NCBI GenBank assembly: GCA_045615765.1
Contig: JAZLFM010000054.1
Coordinates: forward strand, 1 to 64,000
DNA: 64,000 nucleotides
Direction: 5' to 3'
Origin: UBA1715 sp045615765
Lineage (GTDB): Bacteria > Bacteroidota > Bacteroidia > Bacteroidales > UBA1715
In this document: positions 1-8,602 of the stretch, in pieces
How positions within the stretch are numbered: the stretch's first letter is position 1
Layout of the letters: each line of letters starts with the position of its first letter
Translations under genes and position numbers: made by a program
Notes under the pieces: model-generated
Databases searched by the model: none
The model's input: the letters and a program-made list of their open reading frames with translations, nothing else
What the model was told of the DNA's origin: nothing

Positions 1-1380
1 TTTATTATTAGAGAATTTCACTATCTTACCTATTGAATATTCTATATGTTTTTCCAATAAAGAATCTATCGCAAAACTTAATTTATCCTGTATTTCATTA
101 AATACAAGCTTTGCCTCTTTTATTTGATTATTTAATTTTTGTTCTAGAAAATTAATTTTCTCTGGTAGAACCAATTGAGAAGTTATAGAAAGAAATTTCT
201 CATATTTCCCCTTATAATCTACATACTGAGCAAAATTTGTTCTTTGGGTACTTTGAATTAATTGTTCTATATAGTTATTATATAATTCTACTGTATCAAC
301 CATGCCCATTAAATACTTAACCTTACAATATGATTCATATTGATCTATAGCTTTACATCCATAAAAAGTATGGTTACTACAAAATGATGTCAAATAATTT
401 TTTTCTTTTTGAAAATACTCCCATATATTTTTATAACATCCACGAGCACCCGACTTTCCACTGAGAAAATTTTCAACCTCTATTCCAATAATATTTCTAA
501 AATATTCATAGTCAGATTTCACACTATCACAAATATCGCCATATTCTACTATAAATTTTTCCATCACGTTACTAGTAACATCTCCTATGGAAAATACCGA
601 AGATAGATGTTCTTTGCCAATAAATGGATTTTCTTTTGCTAGTATACTTTCATAAGGATAATATTTCTTCACTGTATCTCTTACTAAACCATAGCAACTT
701 TCACCATAATGGAACCAACCTTTTTCTAAAATTTCATTCTTATGATCATAATAACGACTATAATCAGAAGCATTTTCTTGATGTGGATGCGTCTGATAAT
801 TCCATTGTTTACAAAAACCATGTTCGTCATAATAACAATGAAATTTGCCTAAGGCAGGATCTTCCCCCCAATCCTCAATCAATACTCCCTTTTCAGATAA
901 CACAACATGATAAATAGATTGTTTCTTCACATTTCCATCATACCAAGTTTCTTTTGTATCACCTTTTACACAATAACCATTTCTAAAAACTAATACAGAA
1001 TGGAATTCTAACTTAGTAGATTTACGTACAGCATGTGTTTCTCTTATCCCATCTAAAAGGCCATCGTTAGAATAATGTTCAACAACCAAAATAGAATCTT
1101 GTCGCGGATCATTATCGCAAAAAAAACCAGAACCTCGTGATCTATAAATCCATTCTCCCTGTTTCTTACCATTTACATATTGACCTTTTGTATAAGTATA
1201 TTCATCATCATACCAACTCCACATTCCATGCAAGATTTCGTCACCTATTTCGTTTAAATAATACTCATACGTCAGTTTGCTTCCATTTTTATATGTTTTA
1301 GACCCTTTTTCTACAATTTGAGAGTAGACGCCATTAACCATAAATATTATAAAGACAGTAAAAAAGAAAGTTTTTTTCAT
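1..1380 (-). CDS. Secreted MORN-variant repeat protein, C-terminus cut by window edge
   Basis: An open minus-strand frame runs from an ATG at 1378-1380 to the window edge with no stop, giving 460 codons; the C-terminus is missing. The first 20 residues form a signal peptide (Lys-Lys, then a Phe/Ile/Val-rich core ending VYSQ). Residues about 45-62 read like a YwqK/MORN-variant repeat (GMWSWYDDE, then GKKQGEWIYR), a family usually seen in secreted or surface Bacteroidota proteins. The rest is charged and Tyr-rich, with helical stretches near the cut end. Function is unknown. It is followed on the same strand by nothing visible in the window and preceded by the lipoprotein gene 69 bases upstream. 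Confidence 0.8.
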   Translation of the reverse strand, partial: MKKTFFFTVFIIFMVNGVYSQIVEKGSKTYKNGSKLTYEYYLNEIGDEILHGMWSWYDDEYTYTKGQYVNGKKQGEWIYRSRGSGFFCDNDPRQDSILVVEHYSNDGLLDGIRETHAVRKSTKLEFHSVLVFRNGYCVKGDTKETWYDGNVKKQSIYHVVLSEKGVLIEDWGEDPALGKFHCYYDEHGFCKQWNYQTHPHQENASDYSRYYDHKNEILEKGWFHYGESCYGLVRDTVKKYYPYESILAKENPFIGKEHLSSVFSIGDVTSNVMEKFIVEYGDICDSVKSDYEYFRNIIGIEVENFLSGKSGARGCYKNIWEYFQKEKNYLTSFCSNHTFYGCKAIDQYESYCKVKYLMGMVDTVELYNNYIEQLIQSTQRTNFAQYVDYKGKYEKFLSITSQLVLPEKINFLEQKLNNQIKEAKLVFNEIQDKLSFAIDSLLEKHIEYSIGKIVKFSNNK

Positions 1381-1448
1381 GATTTAATTTTATTAACAAG
1401 AATTTTGCGTATACACTATTTCATTCAAGACTATGTAACAAGAAAAAA

Positions 1449-2522
1449 TTATTTTCTTTTATAAATTACTTTTGCGTAATCAACTGTACGAGTAACAGCA
1501 ATAACTTCCAGCCAAACATAAATTGAATCAAATGCATTAGGACTTTTCATACCAAAATACAAAGTCTTTGAATTAAGTTTTAAATCTGAATATGTACTTT
1601 GTGTACCAGGTAAAGAGTTTGCAACATCATAATGTTGTTCCCAACCGACTTCACCATTAATAAACTTTCTTGCCCACTTTTGATCATTAAATACATATAA
1701 ATCGCAGATACAATCTTCCTCAGAATCTGGAGGATCAATTCTATCCAAAATTTCTCTCAATACAATCCTCTTGATTGAAAAAATATCAAAAATTCGTTGA
1801 TAATTATCTTGAACCTCTGACTCAAAATGACCATCTCTCTGCATTACCATATCTTTAGACGATAATCTCATTCGATACAATAATTCTGTTGTCCCCTTTG
1901 GTAAATCTAATGCAACGAGAGAAGTTGAACTTCCTGTTGAAAAAGCCCCTTTCAATGTAATTTTTTTAGGTTCTTTAAATAAGGATGTAAAATTTATTTC
2001 TTCATATTTAATGGCTCGAGGATCTTTAGGACTTACACCTTTTTCTACTTCATACTCAACAGAGTTTTCAACATTAAATTTCTCTTCGGATATACTACTT
2101 TTTTGAATACTAAAATCATACTGCTGATCCGACAGTGTATTCATTTTAAAATAATAAATTGCAGACCTTTCTATGACTATTGTATCTTGTACTGATTTTG
2201 TTGACTTATAATCTGTCACAATCTTTGATGTTCCAAAATTCCAAAAAGAGAGTGTCATTGGTGAATCAGAAGAAAATGAAACATACAACTTATCTCCTTT
2301 CTCTAAATAAAAAGCTTCTTCTTTTACACCCTTTGTCAGCGTTACATCTTCTACATCCAACAACTTTTTTTTGTCATCAGCAGACCAACTCGAAACAACA
2401 ACTGAAGATTCAACTTTTGATTCATCCTCTTTCTTTTTTTCTTTTTCTGAATCAGAGGAACATGATAACATAAAAAAGGATATAAATCCAACGAACAAAA
2501 TTTTTAATTTTATATTCTTCAT
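1449..2522 (-). CDS. Putative lipoprotein of unknown function
   Basis: This 357-residue protein starts at the ATG at 2522; an upstream in-frame GTG at 2543 would overlap the preceding gene and weaken the signal peptide. The N-terminus is a lipoprotein signal (hydrophobic core, then LSC followed by Ser-Ser-Asp and a long Lys/Glu run), so it is probably anchored to the inner or outer membrane. After the acidic linker the sequence is beta-rich without a motif I recognise. The small zinc-ribbon gene ends 14 bases upstream on the same strand, suggesting co-transcription. No function is assigned. Confidence 0.8.
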   Translation of the reverse strand: MKNIKLKILFVGFISFFMLSCSSDSEKEKKKEDESKVESSVVVSSWSADDKKKLLDVEDVTLTKGVKEEAFYLEKGDKLYVSFSSDSPMTLSFWNFGTSKIVTDYKSTKSVQDTIVIERSAIYYFKMNTLSDQQYDFSIQKSSISEEKFNVENSVEYEVEKGVSPKDPRAIKYEEINFTSLFKEPKKITLKGAFSTGSSTSLVALDLPKGTTELLYRMRLSSKDMVMQRDGHFESEVQDNYQRIFDIFSIKRIVLREILDRIDPPDSEEDCICDLYVFNDQKWARKFINGEVGWEQHYDVANSLPGTQSTYSDLKLNSKTLYFGMKSPNAFDSIYVWLEVIAVTRTVDYAKVIYKRK

Positions 2523-2536
2523 AACTAAATCTTTTA

Positions 2537-2728
2537 CTACCACAACCCTAAAAATCCTTTACCAGCAGACGTATCCTTTCCTCCGTGCGTTCTTTTATAC
2601 TCTTGAAGGCATCTATCACAACAGAAATTTTTAAAATTCATAAATCCCATTTTCAACTGATGCGTATTGTACGACGGATCATATTCAAATGGTCTACCAC
2701 AATTGTCACAATTTGCACGTATAGGCAT
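2537..2728 (-). CDS. Small four-cysteine zinc-ribbon-like protein
   Basis: The 63-residue product has two Cys pairs: CDNC near residues 8-11 and CCDRC near residues 36-40. This spacing fits a small treble-clef or zinc-ribbon fold. It has no signal peptide or membrane segment, so it is probably cytosolic. It ends in a Gly/Lys-rich tail. ATG start at 2726-2728. It lies 14 bases upstream of the lipoprotein gene and is probably co-transcribed with it. The partner (nucleic acid or protein) cannot be inferred. Confidence 0.7.
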   Translation of the reverse strand: MPIRANCDNCGRPFEYDPSYNTHQLKMGFMNFKNFCCDRCLQEYKRTHGGKDTSAGKGFLGLW

Positions 2729-2913
2729 AATTTTATTGTATTTAATTCCGCTTACTCTTTACAGGATTTTCGGCTCACTCCTTTTTTCACTTTTCAAAAA
2801 TAAAAAGTGGTTTTCGTAAAACCTCAGTTCATTTAATTCATTACGTTCACTTCATTCATTCCATACAGTAAAAGAATATTTAAAACTATAATCATCACCT
2901 TTTAAAAGGATTA

Positions 2914-2944
2914 TTGCGTTTACCTAATAAAATTATTATATTTG
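2914..2944 (+). promoter_or_regulatory. Promoter of the AAA/DUF4143 gene
   Basis: A TTG at 2914-2916 lies 20 bases before TATATTTG at 2937-2944, matching the Bacteroidota -33/-7 promoter (TTTG and TAnnTTTG). The -7 box forms the end of the first of three 22-bp direct repeats, so transcription would start inside the second repeat. Confidence 0.65.
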
Positions 2945-2988
2945 CCTAATAAAATTATTAGTATAACCTAATAAAACTACAACTCACT
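2923..2988. repeat. Three tandem 22-bp repeats abutting a start codon
   Basis: Units start at 2923, 2945 and 2967 and each begins CCTAATAAAA. The first two contain the inverted repeat TAATA-AAAT-TATTA; the third is degenerate and keeps only the left half. The last unit ends exactly one base before the ATG at 2989. The 22-base period is about two helical turns, so bound proteins would sit on the same face. This looks like an operator covering the -7 box, start site and ribosome entry region. Confidence 0.7.
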
Positions 2989-4170
2989 ATGAAAAGATTT
3001 CATTTCCAAACAATTACAAAAAGATTATCCGAAAAAAGAAAGTGTATTCAAGTATTGTTTGGACCTCGGCAAGTGGGAAAAACTACATTAATAAAACAAG
3101 TTCTACAAGAAACCACTACCCCTCATGTTTTTGTAAGTGCCGATAATACCGCCGGACTTGCAGAGACATGGCTCCGTAACACATGGAATCAATGCCGACT
3201 TGAAATAAAAACAAAAAATTACCATGATTTCATCTTAATAGTTGACGAAGTTCAGAAAATTGCAAATTGGAGCGAGATAGTAAAGAAAGAATGGGACAAT
3301 GATACATTTAACGACATTCCATTAAAACTAGTGTTACTTGGTTCATCTTCTTTACTTATTCAACAAGGATTGTCGGAATCGTTGGCAGGGCGATTCGAAA
3401 CTATTTATATTCCTCATTGGTCATACAACGAAATGAAGGAAGCCTTCGGGTTTTCTGTAGAACAATACATTACGTATGGCGGCTATCCAGGCAGTGCCGA
3501 TTTTATTTCTGACGAAAACAGATGGAGAAACTATATTCTACATTCACTTATAGACACAACTCTATCGAAAGATATTCTTATGCTTACAAGAGTAGATAAA
3601 CCTATTCTCTTACAAAGACTTTTTGACATTGGCTGCTCATATTCTGCTCAAATTCTATCTCTTACAAAAATTCAAGGAGAACTACAAGAGAAAGGGAACC
3701 TTACGACATTAAGCAATTATCTAAAATTACTTGATACCGCTGGACTACTATGCGGATTAGACAAATTTTCGGGAAGTATCATCCATCAACGAGCATCGAA
3801 ACCAAAATTTCAGGTTTATAATAATGCCCTCATGAATATTCAATATGAAAAGAATTACGAATCAGCAAAAAAAGATCCGACATATTGGGGACGATTATCA
3901 GAATCTGCCGTTGGTGCTCATTTATTAAATTATTCAAAAGCTGAAAACTATAAACTATACTACTGGAACGAAAATTCACGAGAAGTTGATTTTGTACTAC
4001 AAAAAGGCAACAAACTTGTTGCTCTTGAAGTTAAAAGCGGAATAAAAACAACCAACGAAGGTATGGAACGATTTTACAAGGCTTTTTCACCTACTACAAC
4101 ATATACAATTGGTACAGGCGGAATACCTTTCGAAGAATTCTTTCTATTAAATCCTATACAACTATTGTAA
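2989..4170 (+). CDS. AAA family ATPase with DUF4143 domain
   Basis: The 393-residue protein has a Walker A motif GPRQVGKTT at residues 25-33 and a Walker B ILIVDEVQK at about 82-90, followed by a sensor-like LLGSSSLL. The C-terminal third is DUF4143-like, with a nuclease-like signature REVDFVL and ALEVKSG near residues 335-355. This family of single-gene ATPases is widespread in Bacteroidota; its cellular role is poorly understood and a link to mobile or addiction-type genes is only inferred. It has an unusual repeat-covered promoter. Its stop codon directly abuts the stop of the convergent kinase gene, with no terminator between them. Confidence 0.85.
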   Translation: MKRFHFQTITKRLSEKRKCIQVLFGPRQVGKTTLIKQVLQETTTPHVFVSADNTAGLAETWLRNTWNQCRLEIKTKNYHDFILIVDEVQKIANWSEIVKKEWDNDTFNDIPLKLVLLGSSSLLIQQGLSESLAGRFETIYIPHWSYNEMKEAFGFSVEQYITYGGYPGSADFISDENRWRNYILHSLIDTTLSKDILMLTRVDKPILLQRLFDIGCSYSAQILSLTKIQGELQEKGNLTTLSNYLKLLDTAGLLCGLDKFSGSIIHQRASKPKFQVYNNALMNIQYEKNYESAKKDPTYWGRLSESAVGAHLLNYSKAENYKLYYWNENSREVDFVLQKGNKLVALEVKSGIKTTNEGMERFYKAFSPTTTYTIGTGGIPFEEFFLLNPIQLL

Positions 4171-5526
4171 TCATTTTGTTTTTGCTAACGAATCCATTTT
4201 ATACTCTATTTTATCGAGTAGCAGAAATCTAAAAAATGATAAATTCGAAACCATTCCAAATCTATTTGCATTCATGTAAAAACGAATAACACTATCTGAA
4301 GTCTTTAGATATTCGTCACATAATTTTCGTCTCAGTATGGATTTATCTATATCAGTATCTGATCCTATAATTTCTCTATAGTCTTCAACTTTTTGCATTG
4401 CAACATTTACTAAGAATAATGAATCTTGGGAAAAAGCACCAGACATAACAGTGGTTGCCGCTGTAACCATTTTATCCACGTCTTCTTGAGTTTTTAGTTC
4501 CGAATATGGATTCACGAATATGTCTTCATTTTTACTGTGTTGGTCCGATTGAGAACTCACAAATATTTTTTCGGTTTTACTTTGCACAACCGATTCTTTT
4601 TGAGGGGCATTTTCCTCTGATTGCAACGTCACAACACTATCGCTCTCTTCTATATACTTCTGCTGCGTTTCAAATCTAACCACTGAGTCTTCTTGTATTT
4701 CTATACTATTTTCCTTCTCTACGTTCTTGTATTTAAGAAAAAATATCAACAACAATAGAATAAATCCTATAAGCCAAAACACAAAATTCTTTTTTGATTG
4801 TCCTTGAATAATCTGCAATGCAGAATTTGCATCCAATCGTTTTTGCGAATCATTCTGAATACACAAATTCAATACATTCTTTTCTTTTCGACCTACAGTA
4901 ATTTTTTTAGTTTCTGCAAAAACAAGCATAGTTTTCGCAAAAGAAAACATATCTGTCTTAGAAGAAACCTTACTATAATTACAATGTTCTTCAGTGCTGT
5001 ACTTTGCTGTTGACCCAAGTGAAGTGTTATAGGTATCGGTATTTGAAAAACCAAAATCTATCAATTTCGGAATATGTTCCTTAAATGTAACAACTATATT
5101 CTCTGGCTTTATGTCAAGATGGTATATCTGTCGTTGTTGTAGATAATTCAACGCTGATAACAAGGACATAAAAATGTTGTCAAAATCTTTTCTCGTACAC
5201 GAAAGATCTGACTGCATATATTCTTGCAAATTCATACCATCAACATATTCCATGATGATAAAAGGAACGCCTTGTTCTGTTTTTCGCAATTCCAAATAAC
5301 GAACAATATTAGGATGATCCAACTGGTAACCTACCTCAAATTCTCGTTCTAGAGATTCTCTTTGGATTGGCTGAAACTCATATTCTGTTGTCAAACGCTT
5401 TTCTATTCTCCACTTGTTAAACAAGCGTATTTTTGAAACAACAAAATATTGAGAACGATATAATTCTATACGTTCATCGTTATTTTGTACTATTTCTTGA
5501 ACAAATTCAGAAGAAACTTCAGACAT
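4171..5526 (-). CDS. Membrane-anchored Hanks-type Ser/Thr protein kinase
   Basis: The 451-residue protein begins at the ATG at 5526 (a TTG nine bases upstream is less likely). Residues about 25-240 are a eukaryotic-like kinase: candidate ATP-binding Lys near 38-44, glutamate in the helix near 60, hinge IMEYVDG at 91-97, catalytic loop HLDIKPEN at 136-143 and DFG at 157-159. The Gly-rich loop is poorly preserved. A single membrane helix at about 248-266 is followed by about 185 extracytoplasmic residues, low-complexity and Ser/Glu-rich first. The topology suggests a receptor-like kinase with its catalytic domain in the cytosol. Substrates are unknown. It is divergent from the putative regulator at 5715. 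Confidence 0.9.
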   Translation of the reverse strand: MSEVSSEFVQEIVQNNDERIELYRSQYFVVSKIRLFNKWRIEKRLTTEYEFQPIQRESLEREFEVGYQLDHPNIVRYLELRKTEQGVPFIIMEYVDGMNLQEYMQSDLSCTRKDFDNIFMSLLSALNYLQQRQIYHLDIKPENIVVTFKEHIPKLIDFGFSNTDTYNTSLGSTAKYSTEEHCNYSKVSSKTDMFSFAKTMLVFAETKKITVGRKEKNVLNLCIQNDSQKRLDANSALQIIQGQSKKNFVFWLIGFILLLLIFFLKYKNVEKENSIEIQEDSVVRFETQQKYIEESDSVVTLQSEENAPQKESVVQSKTEKIFVSSQSDQHSKNEDIFVNPYSELKTQEDVDKMVTAATTVMSGAFSQDSLFLVNVAMQKVEDYREIIGSDTDIDKSILRRKLCDEYLKTSDSVIRFYMNANRFGMVSNLSFFRFLLLDKIEYKMDSLAKTK

Positions 5527-5546
5527 ACAATACAATTCTATTTAAA

Positions 5547-5554
5547 CAAATATA
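5547..5554 (-). promoter_or_regulatory. Predicted -7 box for the kinase gene
   Basis: Read on the minus strand this is TATATTTG, a match to TAnnTTTG, 20 bases before the kinase ATG. No clear -33 TTG is present at the usual distance. Confidence 0.5.
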
Positions 5555-5670
5555 TGAAAAAGATATTTGTTATACACGAGTACCATTCCGAACTTAAAAA
5601 ATCATACAATTCATTCATTTCATTCAATTCGTTCATTTTGTTCATTTCAAAATACAAGTTTTATATTTTG

Positions 5671-5678
5671 TATCTTTG
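5671..5678 (+). promoter_or_regulatory. Predicted -7 box for the 188-residue regulator gene
   Basis: TATCTTTG matches TAnnTTTG and sits 36 bases before the ATG at 5715. A -33 element is not clear. The region just upstream (5607-5650) is a low-complexity series of TTCATT-like words. Confidence 0.5.
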
Positions 5679-5714
5679 GCAATGAAACAAGAAAGCTATA
5701 ACAAATAAACAATA

Positions 5715-6281
5715 ATGGTTTCTAAACACATTCGTTCTAAAATAGAACAAGTTTTTGGGAAAGAGATCCGATACCCTCTTGATTGTGAAGCATTGGCAAT
5801 TGACATCATGCAAAAATGTAATGAACGTGTTAGCGCCTCAACCCTTAAGCGCTTTTTCGGATTTATTGCAGGTACCGAGCCAAGAACATATACATTGGAT
5901 GTTATCGCAAAATATATTGGTTACAAAAATTGGGATGAATATTTAGATACTTTAACCGGCAAAAATGAAAGTAGCGAATTTATAAACATTGAAGAAATAA
6001 AAGCAACAGATCTAACAACGAACGATACATTTGAATTTTGCTATGAACCGATGAGAAAAGTCGTTTTCCAATATAAAGATTCTCAATGTGTGGTACTTGA
6101 ATCAATCAACAGCAAACTACAAAAGGATGATTTATTTGTTTTTTCTTCTATTACTATAGATTATCCTCTGCTAATATCGTCTGTCATACGAAACTCCATA
6201 GATTTAGGAGCATTGACGCTAGGAAAGGTTAGCGGAATCACTTCTATCAAAAAAGTACAACAAACTGACAATGTAAAATAA
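5715..6281 (+). CDS. Hypothetical protein with HTH-like N-terminal domain
   Basis: In this 188-residue protein, residues about 1-80 form a helical domain containing SASTLKRFFG and YTLDVIAKYIGYKNWDEY. I recognise this as a module common in Bacteroidota at the N-terminus of varied proteins, resembling a helix-turn-helix; DNA binding is an inference. The C-terminal about 100 residues look beta-rich. There is no signal peptide. The gene is divergent from the Ser/Thr kinase gene with a 188-base shared control region, so it may regulate or be a partner of the kinase. It ends at a bidirectional terminator. Confidence 0.75.
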   Translation: MVSKHIRSKIEQVFGKEIRYPLDCEALAIDIMQKCNERVSASTLKRFFGFIAGTEPRTYTLDVIAKYIGYKNWDEYLDTLTGKNESSEFINIEEIKATDLTTNDTFEFCYEPMRKVVFQYKDSQCVVLESINSKLQKDDLFVFSSITIDYPLLISSVIRNSIDLGALTLGKVSGITSIKKVQQTDNVK

Positions 6282-6310
6282 AAAGCGAGACATTTCTGCC
6301 TCGCTTTTTT
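6281..6310. terminator. Bidirectional rho-independent terminator
   Basis: AAAAGCGAG (6281-6289) pairs with CTCGCTTTT (6300-6308), with T runs in both directions. It separates the convergent regulator gene (plus) and the 444-residue envelope protein gene (minus). Confidence 0.85.
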
Positions 6311-6326
6311 TATAGAACAATACCAA

Positions 6327-7661
6327 CTATCGATTTTGAGAAATCTTAGTCAAAGCTTCATTCAAATCTTGTAAAGAAGATGCAGAACTATAGCAATGTG
6401 AATATTCAGATTCGGTAACTTTATCCAACAAATTCTTCAACGATTGAACTTTTGCCTTCAAACTTGAACCGACAACATTGTTTTTATTCAATTGATACAA
6501 CGCAGCACGAGTTGTTATCGCATCTAATACATCAGAATCAGATGAGTATTTTTTTGAATCATCCATTTCTACCGCATCACCATACATTATATCCGAATAA
6601 GAACGATTTGCTGCTGCACTTGGCTTACTTTGTTTTTCCGAAGTAGTTTTTGTTATCTTTTTTGTAGCAGTTGCTGTAGCTGTTGTTTTTTCTGTTTTCT
6701 TAGTTTCCGTTTTCTTTACCGGTTCTGAAACAACAGGTTCTTCTTTTACAACTGGACTCTGTACAGGAGCTTGCATTTCTATTTCAAAATCAGTAACAGC
6801 TTCGGATACAACTGGTTGTTGAGCTTCTTTATACTCATTCCACAATGAATTTACACGACTAAAACTAGATGCTGTTAAAACTGATTTATACTTGGAATAG
6901 AAGCCTGTAAACATTGTTTCATCCTGAACAAAATCTTTTAGGATAGCATACTTTTCAGCATACATCCAGTTTTGAACACCTTCTTCGTTATATAAATCAA
7001 CCAAAGCCCAAAAGTCACCTTTATTTAAACGAGCACGCAATTTTCTATCAGAAGTAAGTTGATTATAACGATTCATGAAATTTTTATACTTAGCTTCGGT
7101 AAATGCACCTGAGCTAACGATATCCAATGACTGTAGTTGTTTCAAATGTCCAGACAACACATCAAAATTCCACTCATCAGCTTGCAAATATGCCGACACA
7201 TTATCCATAAACATTGCAACTATGCAAAGATCATTTAATGATTTGTACAACTCGGCACAATGTGAATCATACATGAACATTCCATTTTTTATTTGAGGGA
7301 ATGAATCTATCGCAATCTTCGTATTTTGCAAGTCTGAAAAATCAATATGGGAAGATTGTAATTTTTCACGAACAACTGCAAATATCTGACAAACTGTGTC
7401 TTGCATCTTCAACTCTTGTACTAAATCTAGTACCGAATCACTTTGATGGAAACCATCCATGCAAAACACACAAGAAGGCGCATCTAATTTTGACACATAA
7501 AACGATGATGAATCACTATTAAAGGCATGCGACGACACAAAGTTTTGCGCATTTTCATACGACTCCTTTGCAGATGAATTGTGAAACTTACAGCCAAGAA
7601 AACAGCCACCAAGAATAACTGTCAACCCAACTAAGGCTATCAATATTTTTTTCAAAGACAT
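6327..7661 (-). CDS. Envelope protein of unknown function with Lys/Thr-rich linker
   Basis: The 444-residue product starts at the ATG at 7661; the longer reading begins at a TTG inside the preceding gene. Residues 1-23 form a membrane anchor or lipoprotein signal (hydrophobic run ending GGCFLGC). The middle is helical. Residues about 300-365 are a Pro/Val/Thr/Lys-rich low-complexity linker with repeated PVV and TATAT-like words, and the C-terminal 75 residues form a compact helical domain. Such a linker suggests a periplasmic spanning segment. It follows the 283-residue lipoprotein gene by 13 bases and is probably in one operon with it. No known function. Confidence 0.75.
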   Translation of the reverse strand: MSLKKILIALVGLTVILGGCFLGCKFHNSSAKESYENAQNFVSSHAFNSDSSSFYVSKLDAPSCVFCMDGFHQSDSVLDLVQELKMQDTVCQIFAVVREKLQSSHIDFSDLQNTKIAIDSFPQIKNGMFMYDSHCAELYKSLNDLCIVAMFMDNVSAYLQADEWNFDVLSGHLKQLQSLDIVSSGAFTEAKYKNFMNRYNQLTSDRKLRARLNKGDFWALVDLYNEEGVQNWMYAEKYAILKDFVQDETMFTGFYSKYKSVLTASSFSRVNSLWNEYKEAQQPVVSEAVTDFEIEMQAPVQSPVVKEEPVVSEPVKKTETKKTEKTTATATATKKITKTTSEKQSKPSAAANRSYSDIMYGDAVEMDDSKKYSSDSDVLDAITTRAALYQLNKNNVVGSSLKAKVQSLKNLLDKVTESEYSHCYSSASSLQDLNEALTKISQNR

Positions 7662-7674
7662 AATGTAAACGTAA

Positions 7675-8526
7675 CTATAAAGGTAAATCAATCAAAGCAT
7701 CATCTTCAAGAACAGGAGCTACATTTTCCACATCCCATCCTCTTTCGATATAGTATTTCAATGTTAAATGAACGCGTTCTTTTTCACCTTTTGTATAATC
7801 ACCAATAATACGACCAAATGGAGTTACTTCAGTTTGTTCGACAATTACATCCGCGTTTGCATTTCCTTGTTTTTTCATAAGTTCATCGCAAACAACATTT
7901 TCTATTTTATAGATAGATTTTGTCATTGCCAAAAAGATTACGTCCTCTTTTGTTTCTTTTGCCTTTGCAGTTTGATACAAAGTTGGAGAAGCTTGCGCAT
8001 AATCAGACAATTCTTTTGGTTGTTCTTCTGTTATCTCTTCAGAACCATCTTTTGTCACATATAATGGATTACGAACTGGTATGATTTCTTTTTTAGTTAC
8101 ATCATCCATTGGATATGTTTCTGAAGAAAATCTATTTAACATATCAACATCACAATTTAATGAATCGATATATGATTTTTCAAGAATATATTTCTTTCCT
8201 TCTGCTGTAACATCAACATTTACAAACACATGTTCTGCAATCAATTGATTATTTGCATCGTATTCATTGATTTGTTCTGCATTGTAGGCAATCACACCGT
8301 TAGAAGCCAATTGTCTTAATTTATAACGGGCATCTTCATCATTTAATTCATAATATCCTATTTGAATAGAGACATTGTATTTTCCTTTTTGGAAATCGCT
8401 CAAATGTGTTACCGCTTGTTTTACGGCATCCTCTGAAATATCAGAATTAGATTTCTTATTTCCTCCACAGCTTGTCAATACCATCGCCGACAAAGCCATT
8501 CCTAAAACTAACAAACTTTTTTTCAT
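7675..8526 (-). CDS. Putative lipoprotein of unknown function
   Basis: The 283-residue product has a clear lipoprotein signal peptide (KK, hydrophobic core, LTSCGG at residues 17-22). The mature part is acidic with mixed alpha/beta character and no motif I can name. A -7 box lies about 40 bases upstream. The next gene on the same strand starts 13 bases after its stop, so the pair is likely an operon of two envelope proteins ending at the bidirectional terminator. Confidence 0.8.
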   Translation of the reverse strand: MKKSLLVLGMALSAMVLTSCGGNKKSNSDISEDAVKQAVTHLSDFQKGKYNVSIQIGYYELNDEDARYKLRQLASNGVIAYNAEQINEYDANNQLIAEHVFVNVDVTAEGKKYILEKSYIDSLNCDVDMLNRFSSETYPMDDVTKKEIIPVRNPLYVTKDGSEEITEEQPKELSDYAQASPTLYQTAKAKETKEDVIFLAMTKSIYKIENVVCDELMKKQGNANADVIVEQTEVTPFGRIIGDYTKGEKERVHLTLKYYIERGWDVENVAPVLEDDALIDLPL

Positions 8527-8564
8527 CGTAGTATATTTTTTATTAGCACTTATTGATACCTCTA

Positions 8565-8572
8565 CAAATATA
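8565..8572 (-). promoter_or_regulatory. Predicted -7 box for the lipoprotein pair at 6.3-8.5 kb
   Basis: On the minus strand this reads TATATTTG (TAnnTTTG), 38 bases before the ATG at 8526. The -33 element was not resolved. Confidence 0.5.
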
Positions 8573-8602
8573 TATTTTTTTGTTCTAATTTACAATTCAT
8601 AC

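Larger units (their letters stand above)
2729..2988. other. Intergenic region between divergent genes
   Basis: This 260-base stretch separates the zinc-ribbon gene (minus) from the ATPase gene (plus). It holds a small hairpin (CACTTTT at 2788-2794 pairing with AAAAGTG at 2803-2809), a low-complexity run of TTCATT-like words at about 2827-2866 that resembles one at 5607-5650, and the promoter with three 22-bp repeats described separately. No further gene is visible. Confidence 0.6.

Noticed and set aside
4171..5526. Kinase pseudogene
   Set aside because: The glycine-rich loop is weak, but the catalytic loop HLDIKPEN, the DFG motif and the full length with a membrane anchor are intact.
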